From Cornus controversa (Eukaryota > Streptophyta > Magnoliopsida > Cornales > Cornaceae), in NCBI GenBank assembly GCA_026545225.1, contig CM048845.1, positions 105,830,033 through 105,894,032 of the forward strand: DNA of 64,000 bases. Reading direction: 5' to 3'. The notes below the pieces were generated by a model. The model did no database searches, was not told the origin of the DNA, and saw only the letters and a list, made by a program, of their open reading frames with translations. Every line of letters begins with the position of its first letter. The stretch's first letter is position 1. The position numbers were made by a program, and so were the translations under genes. This document shows, in pieces, positions 37,319 through 49,191 of the stretch.

Positions 37319-37845
37319 TCCTCGTCACCATCTTCTGTCACCAAGAAGAGGAAGAAGAATAGAGAGAGAGAGAGGAGTCTAGAGAGGGTTAGAGATAGAG
37401 AGAAAGATAAACAAGAGTTGTGTTATGTTAGAGAGAGAGAGAATGTGTGAGACTAAGAGCCGAAAAGAGAGAGAGTGTGAGAATCTCGTGGGTTTTCTAA
37501 ATGAGTTTGAGAGTGAGGTAGTATTGTCATAAACACAAAAAAAATAATTGGTTAGAATAGTAATTTTGCTATTTTAAAGCTAATTTTAACATTTAAAAAT
37601 AATTAACTGATATTAGCGAATGTCAGAGATATTTAGACAAATCTCAAAGAGGTTGATTATCATTTTACAAAAAGTATCATCCCAAAAATAATAAGCAAAA
37701 CATCAGGGGTAATGAAAATATATGCGAGGTGTGTTGTAATGAAAATAATTTTGGCAAAGGGGGTAAGAGTTTCTCTCTCTCTCTCATCCAATATCATGTT
37801 TTCTATCTCTTTTAACTCTCTTATACTATATTTTTCTATATTTAT

Positions 37846-38420
37846 CAGGGGTGGGACTTGGGTGGACCTAACCCGAATAACCCGATTCCCGCCCTAAGAT
37901 TTTACGAGTGTGGGTATGATACTTAGACCATGGGATTGAAACTGGGTTTAAACTTTAGAGTCTGAATTTATTTTGGATAGGATTTGGATAAAGATTTTAT
38001 TAACTCCAGCAACTCAAAGAACCTAAAATACAAGAAAAGTTTATAATTTTTATATTTTTAAGTTATTCATTGTTTACATAAAATAAAATTAAAATTAGAT
38101 AATTCATAGTATCATAGGTTAAGCCTATCTTTGACACGCTTTAAAGTTTTGAATTTTTTTTATAATAATTAAATTTTAGTTAAATAAACAAAATAATATA
38201 TAATATACAATTTTGAATTATTTTCAAATTTTCCAAAACAACCCCTACTTGTGAGTATTTCTATTTCCTGTCAAATGTATGTAGTTATGTACTTTAACAT
38301 TTTATTTTTTGTAATGCATATTTATTAATAGATTATTAAAATTATGGGCAACCCAAGAAATCTAAAAAACTCGTGTAGGTGCGGGTTGAGATGTGATGGC
38401 CTGCCCAATTCCCACCCCTA
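37846..38420. mobile_element. Non-autonomous hAT element near the end of the Copia 3' LTR, 575 bp
   Basis: The ends read CAGGGGTGGGACTTGGG and, in reverse, TAGGGGTGGGAATTGGG. The flanking 8-mers ATATTTAT and ATAATTAT agree at 7 of 8 positions. CCCG-rich words lie just inside both ends. No coding sequence is present. Confidence 0.8.
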
Positions 38421-38433
38421 ATAATTATAAAAA

Positions 38434-38995
38434 TTGATACGCGTATTATGTAATACTAATATCATATGGAAGGAGAGTTGCAACATCTACTAAGATGAGC
38501 TTTCATCAAGGATTGCTGTATTCCAATGACAATGACAACATCAAATATTATTGAATTTATCATTGAGTGAATCTATTGCCATCACCATCATTGAAAAACA
38601 TTTTCAGATTCTACATCTTGTTCTGCCCATTCATGCATAAATAATAGTTGGGGATATATTCTTTTTTTAGTTTTATGCAATTAAAAGCCAGAAAAAAAGA
38701 AAAAAAAAAAAACGAGAAGAATAAAATATACAAGCAGTGTACATACTACAAAGTGTAGCACCCAAGAAATGTCGAAGCCTCAAAAGTAAAATGTCCCTTT
38801 CTTTCTTTTAAGCTGAAGTGGTCAGAAAATTACAGTTACAGCAGTAAGATTTACTATTCAGCTTCTCATAGCTGATCCTACTATACTTTTAATACATCCT
38901 ATGTACATTCAACACAGATTCTATAAAAGTGGACAAAGGCAAATTCTTAGACAACCAAAGAGCTATTCACCGTTTCACAAGCATACGCTAATCAC
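38434..38995. other. Spacer between the Copia element and the GOST gene
   Basis: No gene or mobile element is seen. The 3' UTR of the GOST gene (minus strand) should occupy the right part. Confidence 0.5.
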
Positions 38996-40290
38996 TTACT
39001 CTCGCTTATCCTCTTCAAGATCTTCCATTAGCCCAATTACATATTCTGATGCACCAGACACACCCTTCCTTTCCTTTCCTTCAAGCTGTGCAGCCGCATC
39101 CCCAGCCACCTTCACACCACTTGTAAGTGAGATAGCCTCCTCATCAGTGTCATCTGCTGTCTCCCCTGAATATGCATATCTACAAGACCCACACCAAATA
39201 AATTTGTTAGCAGTAGCATTACATCAATGACTAGCAGTAGCATAATATTGATATGATATTATGCCACAAGTATCAATGTTATGGCTGCAAATGCTGTGTG
39301 TGTGTGTGTGTGTGTCTGTCTGTCTCTCTCTCTCACACACTAAATATAATAGCTGCGAAAATCTAGATCCAGGAGATGCTTACAGAGTTTTTACAAATAT
39401 TCTTGGAGCATGATATAACTGAAAGTTCGATGAAAGAGATCATATTATTTCTTTTTCCTTTTCCCCCAAATGATCATCTTATTTCTTACAATTTAAGAAA
39501 ATTATTCATCAAAATATCCCAAAAATAAAAATTGCATATATTTCTGTTGAACATAAGGATCAGTGGTCCACTAAAGATTCATGTAGTAATGGTAGACTTC
39601 AGAAAGTTTTTATTAAATGGAGTTCATGCTATCAGAAGCTATAGTTGATGAAAGGGACTCATTCGATTTCCATGAAATATAAATGTATTGTAAATTAAAT
39701 TGCATCTTCAAAGTAACAAGATCCTAACAGATTTAATGAACTGACGTTTATGTTTGAGGTTCAATAAATTAGTGAAGTCAGAGATCTCATTGCAAACATC
39801 AGGCACTGCATAGTGGAATAAAAAAACCCATTCGTCCACCAACCAGACGGTACTAGAAATGGCAGACAAAAATGAAGATGGCAATGTCATAGAAAGTACC
39901 TCGTTGGGTTACGTGAAGGAGCCCAGAGAATACATATCACCACCAAGAGAGAGAATGCAAGCAGACACCAGAAAGCTGGAATTATCCAGGCGACTCGCCA
40001 CAGCTCACTTAATGGGTCACTTGCATTGAAGTATAGCTAAGCCAAAATGAGAGAGAGTTGATCAAATGATCAGTATTCACAGAAACATAAAATGAAAAAT
40101 CACACTAGTCTTAATCTGGTATGAAAGGTCATGTAGTTATTAATTCACAATATTTTTTTCTGTGAACAAAACAAGAAAAACTACTACCTCATAGCCAATC
40201 CAAGCAATAGAAAGCAGCACAAATACTGCAAGGGAATTGGTAAATTTTCGGTAGAGCTCAAGTTTAGCTATGCTTCTCCGCATCTGCAGT

Positions 40291-40344
<54 letters not shown>

Positions 40345-43300
40345 AGATTTAGGGTTTATAGAAAAGAGAAGAAGATTGAGAGAACAGCTCGGAATTTTGT
40401 GAAAGAGAGATTAACCTTTCTATTCTCATGTGTGTTTATATATATACAATTACTATTACAGTGCAATCACCACATTGCCCTTGAGTAAAATACTAGTTAC
40501 AATATATATACATTCTAACACTCCTCAAGCTGGTGAGTATATATTATATAATCCCAGCTTGGAACAAATAAACTCAACCAATTATGGCTCAGAGGCTTAG
40601 TAAACATATCAGCAAGTTGATATTCAGATTTCATAATTTCTCCATGGTGACTGGGCAGAAGAGGTCTATATGGAACAACCACTTGTATGAAAAAAATGAT
40701 CATGCCACATAAATAAAGATGTATTCTCTAGTAATTCATGGGGCATCTTGTCAGTCAGGATGCAAAACCGTTTACATATCTACAGAGAATATTTCCACAG
40801 CAATGTTTGATACTACTTTATACCTAATTAAAATTATGCCATTCTAGCAGCAGAGAAAGAAAAAGGAAAACAAGAAAAGAAGAAGATTTCCACAATCCGT
40901 TGCCATTCAGGAGACCAGTTAATATGAAAAAAAATGATCCAACTGGATAATTTTTCACCATATTAATCACGAAAGTCACTGTAGAGGTGGCAGATCCATT
41001 TATTCATCCGTCTGTCCATCCACACATACAAGCATGCATGGCATAGATATGCAAATTTCTGTGTGTGCATATGCACATACATATGCATTTGAATGTTAGA
41101 CATGCACACACACTGACCAAAAATCTTGTGTCACATTTAGTAGATAAACAGCACAAGTAATCAGCCCAACCAAATGAGTAAACTTTGTAAAACCGAACCT
41201 ACAATTATCCTAATGTGTTTTTAAATAAAATTATCTGCTTTGTACTACATACGATAGCAGATAACAAACAGATATGTAGTGTTTATAAAGAAGCTGTAGT
41301 AGCACGGAAAGGAGGATTTTTCTGAAAGAAAAAGATTACCTGAAGTTTTTCTAATGTTCTGGACAACGACAAGAATATCCACGAAATAAACCAGGCATCC
41401 AAGAAAGCAACAGGTAGCTCCAAATATAACTTAGTTTTTCCAGAGAAGTCATCGATGTTTCCCAAATGTTCAACGAGCTCAAGTACCTCTGAAGCAACAA
41501 AATATATCACACCAAGAACAAGTACTTTCGAGGTTACACCACCAAGGGTAGGCTTCACCACACCATAACCCATTGAGACTACCAAAACAAGCAAGCGAGA
41601 CAGAGTCTTCTTAACAGCACTAATGGTTACCGCCCACAATGTAATGCTCATTGGCCTGCTTCCAGTGGCATTAAGATTTGCATATTCGAAATACCAGAGA
41701 GCCACTTCACACATCCCAAGAGCAATTACTGCCGTTATGTGGTAGTGCAACTGCATGATATCCTTCCAGAATTGGACACACCGTGTAAACCAAATCAGGC
41801 CAACTGCAAGGTGAGCTAAAGACACAATTCCATAGAAAGTCATCAAAGGGGCCATCTTCCCAGGTAAATAACCTTCTGGGTTCCTCCACACAGTTATTCC
41901 TCGGATTACTGTGCCCTTGAGTTCTTGATTACAAAATATAAAATATAGATAATACATTCCAGTTTTCTTTATCTCTACTGATTCAGTATCAATCTTAGCT
42001 TCCTGATTCTGTCCTTGAAAGAAGGTTTGAATGCGTTTCGGCCAGTCAGGGTTGTCTGGGTTTTTATGGATAATGACCTCTCCTAACTTGCAGGATCCAT
42101 TATGGGCAAGACTTGGGGTGCAACATATTGCATCAGATTTTATAAAAGAGCCTCCAATACTGTCCCGGTCTTTTACCTCAACTATAATTGCTTCAACCAA
42201 TCCAGTCGTACTCTGCATTTCATTCTGATGATCAGCGGACTCTTTAGTCCTCACAAAGCTCACACTATCAAACCTACAGTTTCATCAGTGCAAGTGAGAT
42301 CCAGCATATGTATAAAAGTGAGCATCTAGAATTCCAAAGCATGTAAGCGAATAAGGAAATCAGAACCTATTACTGGATCAGTTCACTTCAAATTAAGGCC
42401 TGCCAAGGTTGGGAAGAGGCTAAATATTATGATCATATCGATTGTTAGATCCATCAACTTCTTGAATATGAAAAAATATTGGGAAAAGAATAAACAATAT
42501 AGGAGATGTCCTCATGCCACTAAATTGTAAATACAGTATGTTCGTACATACACCCTTGTTCGTACTAACACAGGTCAATTAACAAAAGAGAAATAAAAGA
42601 AATTGTTAGGATATCGTAACAGAGTGTCGGCATAGTTCTACAAACAGAAGTCTACATTTGGTCAATAAAGTTTTATCACTTCATTGGATGGTTTGCTATT
42701 AACATTGTGACTGAAGATTGAAGACACAGCCAAGATCTAATCAATGATTCAATATGATTCTTCAAGTTTGCTTGATAATACAGCTTAGGGAAAAACAAGT
42801 GACCTAGATGTGACAGATTTGAGGTCGGTCAATCAATAGATCAGTTTGGCCTGCACTTGACCTAATTTTTTTTTTTGACAAGTGCCTGCACTTGACCTAA
42901 TTGCTTGAATGAACTAACTTGGAAAGTAATAAGGAAGTTAATATGAAAAAATAATATGGAATGAGCCCTGAGGCAAACCTGCCCCTTCCAAAGGTCAGAG
43001 TGCCACATAACAACATGCCTGAAAAAAATGACTCTCAAGAAATCTATTGTAACATAGCCTAATGACTACGTTAGGGGTTCAAGGGACAGCGCCTCTGAGG
43101 CAAGATTTTTGGAAGGAATGAGTCCAGTAATCTTTTATGGATAGTGCTTTGAAAATTCATATTCTAGATTTGGAGCTTGTTGGATAGATCACACTATGAT
43201 TTAGGATCAACAAAGAGTGTTCAGAGAGTGCTTAACTGATCGAGCATATCTTGGACCCGTCAAACACACACCAGAGACTGCTTGACCGATTGAGTGATCC

Positions 43301-46300
43301 TTCAAATGGTCAAGATTGCTCTTGTAAGGTCTAGATAAATCAAGCTACGGCACTAGATCAGTCCAAATTCGAGCAGATCTGAAAGCTTTTTCTGTTCACT
43401 ATTCCAGTTTGGATGTTTACATGTCATACTGGTCTCAAACTCTCTAAAGTCTAAACCTATAAATAGGAGTTTAGAGCTCAGTCCACATGGTAGTTAAACA
43501 AAAGAGAGAGGCAAAACACAGTATTGTATGTTATTGGATTCACCTAGTTAAGAATAGTTAGATGCAAATATTGATTGTGTGAACGTTTCTTTCACGGAGC
43601 ATATTGCTAGATCTTGCGCTCTTCAACCACAACATCATCATATCACAGATTACTTTCGTTGGAGTGTGTGATCCATTGTTTGACCAATACGTGTCTTACT
43701 CAATATGAAAGAAGCACATCATGCGAAACAAATGTTGACTTGTAGAACCCAGCATAAGACTATAACATGGACATCAACTGATCTCCTGGTGGCTAGCAGA
43801 AACAATATGTGAGACTTGGACATGGATAACAATCGGGGATTAGGCAATTTCTAACAGGAGTAAAGCCAGGGGCGGGGAGGGGATAGCTCCCCTTGGTCCC
43901 TTGCTAAGTCTGCCAGTGAGTAAAGCTGTGTCAAAGGTAAATGAATGACTTGTGATTTTTATGGTAAGAGTCTATAACCAGGGGGTAAATTTTATAATTC
44001 TTCTCTTTGAAGTGGATTGCCTAGTATCTAGAGCTCCCATGGTTCTTTTCCTGTCGATGGTTTTCATTTAGAAGATCATGCCCCATATTACTTGTGCAGT
44101 TGGTTGTTTGATTGATTCCTGATTATCTGATTGATATTTTAGCTATTTTGCTTAACCGGCTAATTGGACAATTAGACATTAATAAATAAATAAAGAACTA
44201 ATTAGAAAAAGAGATAGTATTCACCCCATTGGTCAGTTGTTTGTTAATACATGACATCTTTGTCATGTGAGCATAATTCACAATCGTGGTCGCGGTATAA
44301 CGGAATTGAGCCCATATCGGTGTAATGTAACGGAATCGGTTGTTGCACTTGTGAATTTTTTCGGGCCACGCACGTAGTGTCTAAATTCAACCGACACATT
44401 TTTCACAACATAATTCGATAAAGATGGTTTTTTAGCAAATTTTAATAATTTTGATTGACAATGGTTTTTTAGCGAATTTTTGTAATTTTTATTGGAATTT
44501 TGAAGATTATTTAACATAAGTAATAACCTATTCATGAATTCTGAATCGATGTCATTATTAAAAAGGCTCAGTAATTATACTTTTTACAAAATTAATGAAT
44601 AAAAATAAACTTTAATTAGAAACAAAATGAAAATTCATACCATATATAACATGTGAGAATTAAAAAACAAAAAATAAAAATAAAAAATAAATTTGAAAAT
44701 TAAAATAAAATAGAAAAGGTATATAATTTTGTCCGCAACCTCTCATAATTTATTCCAAAAGAGAACTTCAAATTGCATGTGCAGAGTTGGATTGAAAATG
44801 GGAAGGTATTGATTTAATATAATGAGGTCCTGTGATAAAAAAAAAAAAAATTAATTTAGTGAAAGATTGGAGTTAAACCTTCTAGTTCACTGGCTTTTGT
44901 TAAATATAAGACAGAAATCCATGAATATTATACTTGTTAGATGGTTGTGAAACATAGATAGAAGTTAAAACTTGTGATACATGTCCCGTATTGGATAAGT
45001 GTAAGGAAAAGGAGGAATGATAAGCTATATAAAAAGTAGCGGTGGCAAAATTGGACACAATACAATAACACGACACGAGTTAAACGTGTTTGGGTTTGAG
45101 GTAAGCCAACACGTTTAATAAATGAGTCGACACGAACACGACACGCAAAATTGGGTTGGGTTTGGGTTTAAGCTGTCTAACCCGTGACACGATTACAACA
45201 CGATTACGACATGAGTTATTCATATATTATGGTTTTATACAAAATTATATATACATAGTTGTATATATTGCAATTTTTTGTAATCTATTTATTTGTTTAC
45301 AGGACTAATGTAGCCATAAAATGCAAGGATGAGATTGTTATAGTGTCTTCCCAGTTATTGAATCACCTGAGTATGTTTTTGAGTTTATATATAGAAACGA
45401 AATTTATAATATAGTTTGATTTTAGGATTTATGTATTGATATGTACTTTATTTTTTATATAATCTTCAGAGATACTTTTAGGAGTGGAGAAACTCATATG
45501 ATATAAGTTAAACAAATTAAAAAGGTTATTAAACAAGTCGTGTCATTATAGGACATGTTTACTAAACAGGTCACACGAGTTAACACGGGTAACACGTTTA
45601 CTAAACGGATTGGGTTAGTGTTGAGGGTCTCTGACACGATTATTAAATGGATCGGATTAGGGTTGAGTTGTTTAGTAGAATACTCATAGATCGACACGAC
45701 ACAAATAAGACACGGGATCACAAATTGCCACCCCTAATAAAAAGAGCACATGAAGGCTAAGAGAATGACACCTTGTGATACAAGTCCAACATCGGAAATA
45801 TGCAAGGAAGATGTGAGCAAGGATGAGTTATAGAACCATAACATGGGAGGACTAGAGAAAAAAACTTAAGTGAGTCAGGCCAATTCTGGGTGAAACGGGC
45901 TGAACTGACACATTTTTAAAATGAGCCGCCTGACTCTCTCAAACAGCCAGGCAGTTCGGATGTGATTTCTAATTCATAGTCGAACCAGACTACTCTGTGA
46001 GAGAGTCAGCAGGTTCACGGCCGTAATGGCCGGCTGGTTCGCCGAACCATGCATATGAGACACTAAAAATCTAAAAAGTCAAATGGGTGAAGTGTTTTCT
46101 TAACACCACTAATGTTATCAATATAGAACTCGTTAAGAGTGGAGAAAAGAAACATGAAAGACAAGGTTACGAACTATATATACAAGAATTTATTGTTAAT
46201 GGAACTTGGCCAGGAGTATAAAATTATAAATCTCCTTATGAATGGATACTCAATGCTCTAATGTTTCTGAATCTTTCTCTTCTTCTTTAATGGTGCTAAA

Positions 46301-47829
46301 AACTCCTGCATTAAACAGGATTTGGCAGAAGTATATGGTAGGCAGCTCTACCCATATTTTTAGAGAGGTTGGTTCGAGGACTCAAACCTTCGCCACGAGA
46401 GGGGGGACAGGATGAGCACTTGACCATTGTTCTTGTTTAATAAGTAATAACCCGCATGAGTCAATACTTTTAATAAAGCAGTATTCACCCTTGACTCTAT
46501 AAAAAATAAAACATGGAATTCTCTCCAAATTAAACATACAGCATCATTTCACAGTCTCTTATTTCTTATTATTACTATGCTTCATTGCTTCTATTATGCA
46601 TGGTTAGAATTTAGATAACATATTCAAAAATAAAACATTTCAGTAGGTGAAAATGTGGCGACCCTTGTGGGCAGGTGCAAGGGACACTAGGCGAGCTACC
46701 ATACTTGCAGGCTACATGGAGCTCAATCCCACATCGCCTGAATGTGGAGAAGGGAATCTGCTTATATGTAGTGTGTTCTCTCCAAATGGTACGAGGCATT
46801 TTGAGGTAAAACCCAGAACAAAAATGTGCGGGCTTCGGCCTAAAACAGACAATATCATACCATCACCACACTGACAGGTCACAGGTGCTCAATCCCACGT
46901 TGCCTAGGTGTGGAGAAGGGGATGTGCTTATATGTAGCGTGTTCTTGGGTGTGCACAGAAAAAATATCATCTCACCAAAGTAATCATCTTTAATAAAACT
47001 ATTAAGTTGAATCTAGTGGAACTAAGACCATATTAGGTGAGAAAGCATGACCTAAAATTTTTGTTTGACAGCATGGAATTCATACCTTCGAATTGGAACT
47101 TAGATTGTCTTAGATCAAATTATAAACTATTTTTGCTCCAATCATCTCATCACATCAAAGTAATCATCTTTAATAAAACTATTAAGTTGAATCTAGTGGA
47201 ACTGAGACCATATGAGGTGAGAAAGCATGACCTAAAATTTTTGTTTGACAGCATGGAATTCATACCTTCGAATTGGAACTTAGATTGTCTTAGTTCAAAT
47301 TAAAAACTATTTTTCCTCCAATTCCAATTGTAAGGCACAGATTCCGTGTTTCCAAAACCTAAATGTTCTATGGATAAATGTGGCTCATTCAACAAAATAA
47401 CATCCCAGAAAACACCGCAAATGATGATAGAAAATTGAAATGGGTTCATTCCAGGAAATCCTAACACTTAACTTGTGCAATCAATTCAAGCAATAAGTCT
47501 CATCTCACTAATGGAATCATGTTGAATCAAGAAGCTTCTAATATATATATATATATAGAGGATGAGCTTTAACGGAATATTTACCTTATGAAGGACTTGC
47601 CCTTGTTGGGCTTATCTGGAGAAACGGGGGACGAAGAGTGAACCTTGGAAGCGTAGAGACCCTCACTACCGCCATGGAAGAAGAAAGCGTTTGACTGACG
47701 AATAAAGGGTTCGTTTCGATACTCGTGAATTGAGGCATCAGCCTGTATTATTGAGTTGCATATATACACGAGCCCCAACGTAAACCCTAGCCACCATATA
47801 CCTGCCCAATTTATTCCGTATTTCATCAT
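38996..47829 (-). CDS. GOST seven-transmembrane protein (TMEM87 / lung 7TM receptor family)
   Basis: Exons on the minus strand: 47829-47585, 42273-41340, 40283-40188, 40036-39900 and 39179-38996, giving 531 residues. The family is Golgi- and endosome-associated and is tied to membrane trafficking; biochemical function in plants is unsettled. N-terminal hydrophobic signal (MMKYGINWAGIWWLGF), then a lumenal domain with ASIHEYRNEPF and FFFHGGSEGLYAS, the family hallmark near the start. The GOLD-like lumenal part is followed by seven membrane segments from MAPLMTFYGIVSLAHL through exon 4. The tail is acidic and ends EDLEEDKRE. I chose the ATG at 47829 because it puts the signal first; an in-frame ATG at 47886 would add 19 charged residues. 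Intron 1 is 5.3 kb and full of repeats, and intron 2 holds a Copia fragment. Confidence 0.93.
40295..40340. repeat. TA microsatellite beside the acceptor of GOST exon 3
   Basis: A TA run of about 46 bp ends some 12 bases upstream of the exon 3 acceptor (minus strand), where a pyrimidine-rich tract is expected. The other edge abuts the Copia LTR at 40341. Confidence 0.88.
40341..40703 (-). mobile_element. Copia 3' end fragment in GOST intron 2
   Basis: A 180-bp LTR (40341-40520) begins TGTTAG and ends CTAACA. On the minus strand it is preceded by the purine tract TTGAGGAGTG. Next to it is the C-terminal RNase H motif QLADMFTKPL of Copia polyproteins (about 40600). No other LTR was found, so this is a truncated remnant. 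Confidence 0.75.
42604..43856 (+). mobile_element. Probable solo LTR in GOST intron 1, 1.25 kb
   Basis: It starts TGTTAGG and ends CTAACA, typical Copia LTR ends. CCTATAAATAGG near 43460 looks like a TATA box in plus orientation, opposite to the GOST gene. The flanking 5-mers GAAAT and GGAGT agree at 3 of 5 positions, both differences being transitions. No internal domain is present. Confidence 0.55.
45037..45736. mobile_element. Non-autonomous hAT element in GOST intron 1, 700 bp
   Basis: A perfect 8-bp duplication ATAAAAAG lies at 45029-45036 and 45737-45744. The ends read TAGCGGTGGCAA and, in reverse, TAGGGGTGGCAA. It is homologous to the element at 36692-37318 in inverted orientation. 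Open frames inside reflect ACACGA-type repeats, not a gene. Confidence 0.9.
46322..46432 (-). mobile_element. Au-like SINE remnant in GOST intron 1
   Basis: Read on the minus strand there is a box A-like TGGTCAAGTGCTC, a box B-like GGTTTGAGTCC and then AACCTCTCTAAAAATATGGG and TAGAGCTGCC, which resemble the body of Au-type plant SINEs (family knowledge). The ends and target duplication are not resolved. Confidence 0.5.
46727..46950. repeat. Two copies of a CAATCCCAC word block
   Basis: GCTCAATCCCACATCGCCTG with GTGGAGAAGGG and GCTTATATGTAGTGTGTTCT recurs about 165 bp later with a few changes. The words look like fragments of a dispersed repeat, and no ends are visible. Confidence 0.5.
46970..47320. 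repeat. 180-bp tandem duplication in GOST intron 1
   Basis: Two direct copies with a period of exactly 180 bp differ at only a few positions, so the duplication is fairly recent. The word TAATCATCTTTAATAAAACT starts both copies, at 46981 and 47161. It lies about 260 bp from the exon 1 donor and does not alter the splice site. Confidence 0.92.
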
Positions 47830-47886
47830 CTCTCTGACTCTCTCTCTCTCTATCTCTCTCTGGAACGGTAGAGAGGGAAAATGCAC

Positions 47887-49191
47887 TACGAGGAAGAAGA
47901 GATTGCTGGTGAAAAGTAAACAACCAGAGTCGGATTATGAAAGTGACATGGAACCTCACTTCCACTTGGAGAAAGTGATTCGTCTTTTATGGTCCAAACG
48001 CTACCGTTTCCTATTAATTATTTATAATTACTGTACTTCTTAGGTTTTTTTTTTTTTTTTTGGGGAGAAGAAAAAGGGTTTCTTACTTTAGTTCTTTTGT
48101 TTCCAAATCCCAAGTAGTGTGTTCTTTTAATCAAGTTTTCTCTATATATTGTTATTTTTGTATTATAATATATATATATAATTGATCCTACTTTATATAT
48201 ATTTTATTGTTGCGAGATAAAGTTATATTCTGCATTCAACTATTGTTTTTCGGAAGTGACCATTAGCAGTGAACCCGTAACCTGTTGCATCAATTAGTGT
48301 TGTTCTTCCTGTTGTTAAATCATCTTTAAAAAGTGGTAGGTACATACTTTAATTTGACACTATGATATATTTCAGTGATATTTTTGAAAAGTGAATAATT
48401 ATTATGTATCCAATGATTTTACAATTTTAGTATAACAAACTATTTGAATTTTCACTTACAAGTCTATCCTTGAAGAATGCATTCAATTTTATCGTTATTT
48501 TTATCATTCGAACCATAAATGTGTAATGAAAATTATGAAGCCTACATTGATAATTTATGAGATATTACAGAAAATCATTACGGTTAATATTGGAGTACAC
48601 CGAGAAAAGTGGAAATGAATTCAAATTACAACAATCAGAGGGACAACAAATCCGTGACATCTTGATAGAGTAATCACCCTTGCCTCAGAGTTCGTTTAGG
48701 GTTGCTATTAGACCAAAAACAAAACTTTTTTGTTAATAGAATTATCAAAAAATTGTTGTTGATAAAAAAAAATTTAAATGTTTGGTAATACATTATATAA
48801 AGTATTTTTTTTGTCTTTAATATATATGGTAACAATATTTTTTAAAAAAACTTGTATTGCTAATTTTACAATAACACCCTTTAATAGAATGTTATTATAT
48901 TTTATAATAACAACTTTATAAAAGAAATGGTAAAATTGTATTTAAAACAACAAAAAAAGATAAATTGTCTAAAAAGGAATAGTTGTCTAATATATAATTT
49001 GGACACTATCTTCTCTCTCTCAAAAAAACCCCTCAATTATAATTTGAACACTTAACCTTCTTTCTCTGCAATAAACTTCTAACCGTGAAATTGACATTCA
49101 AAATCTAATCTTAGTCTCTACAATTAGGGAAATGCTAAACGTCATAAAATTTTATCATGTCCTGCAAAGGCATACAAACCAACCAAACCCT
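47887..49191. other. Upstream region of the GOST gene up to the second Copia copy
   Basis: It should hold the GOST promoter, but no clear TATA box was found. A CT-rich stretch lies within the 5' part of the transcript at about 47830-47865. The block from 48690 to 49000 is AT-rich and may include a MITE, but I could pair only one end. Confidence 0.45.

Larger units (their letters stand above)
25263..38433 (+). mobile_element. Ty1/Copia retrotransposon split by seven nested insertions
   Basis: The 5' LTR runs 25263-27272 and the 3' LTR from about 36514 to about 38433. Both share GTGTGTTGTAATGAAAATAA and a CT-rich run before TATACTATATTTTTCT. A primer-site-like word TGTTATCAGCAG follows the 5' LTR, and a purine-rich CCCAAGGAGGAG precedes the 3' LTR. 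Between them, in plus order, are gag-like sequence from about 27863 with a CCHC knuckle near 28690, the pre-integrase region after 33900, reverse transcriptase from about 34830 and RNase H before 36250. Once the inserts are subtracted about 5 kb remain, a normal Copia size. The element is broken in many places and old. Its LTR lengths are inflated by later insertions. Confidence 0.85.

Noticed and set aside
43861-43950. End of a hAT element (GCCAGGGGCGGGGAGG)
   Set aside because: Only one end is visible and no target duplication was found.
45494-45721. 75-residue minus-strand open frame
   Set aside because: It lies wholly inside the hAT element and reflects its ACACGA repeats.
45860-46055. 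Palindromic cluster with GAGTCAGGC and CGGCCGTAATGGCCG words
   Set aside because: Dyads are clear but ends and target duplication are not, so no element is called.
46322-46432. A possible tRNA gene, because box A and box B words are present
   Set aside because: No cloverleaf can be folded from the surrounding sequence, and the body downstream fits an Au-type SINE.
47830-47886. Upstream in-frame ATG of the GOST gene as the real start
   Set aside because: It would put 19 mostly charged residues before the signal sequence, so the ATG at 47829 fits the family better, though the other cannot be excluded.
48690-49000. MITE starting GTTCGTTTAGGGTTG
   Set aside because: No convincing matching right end was found.
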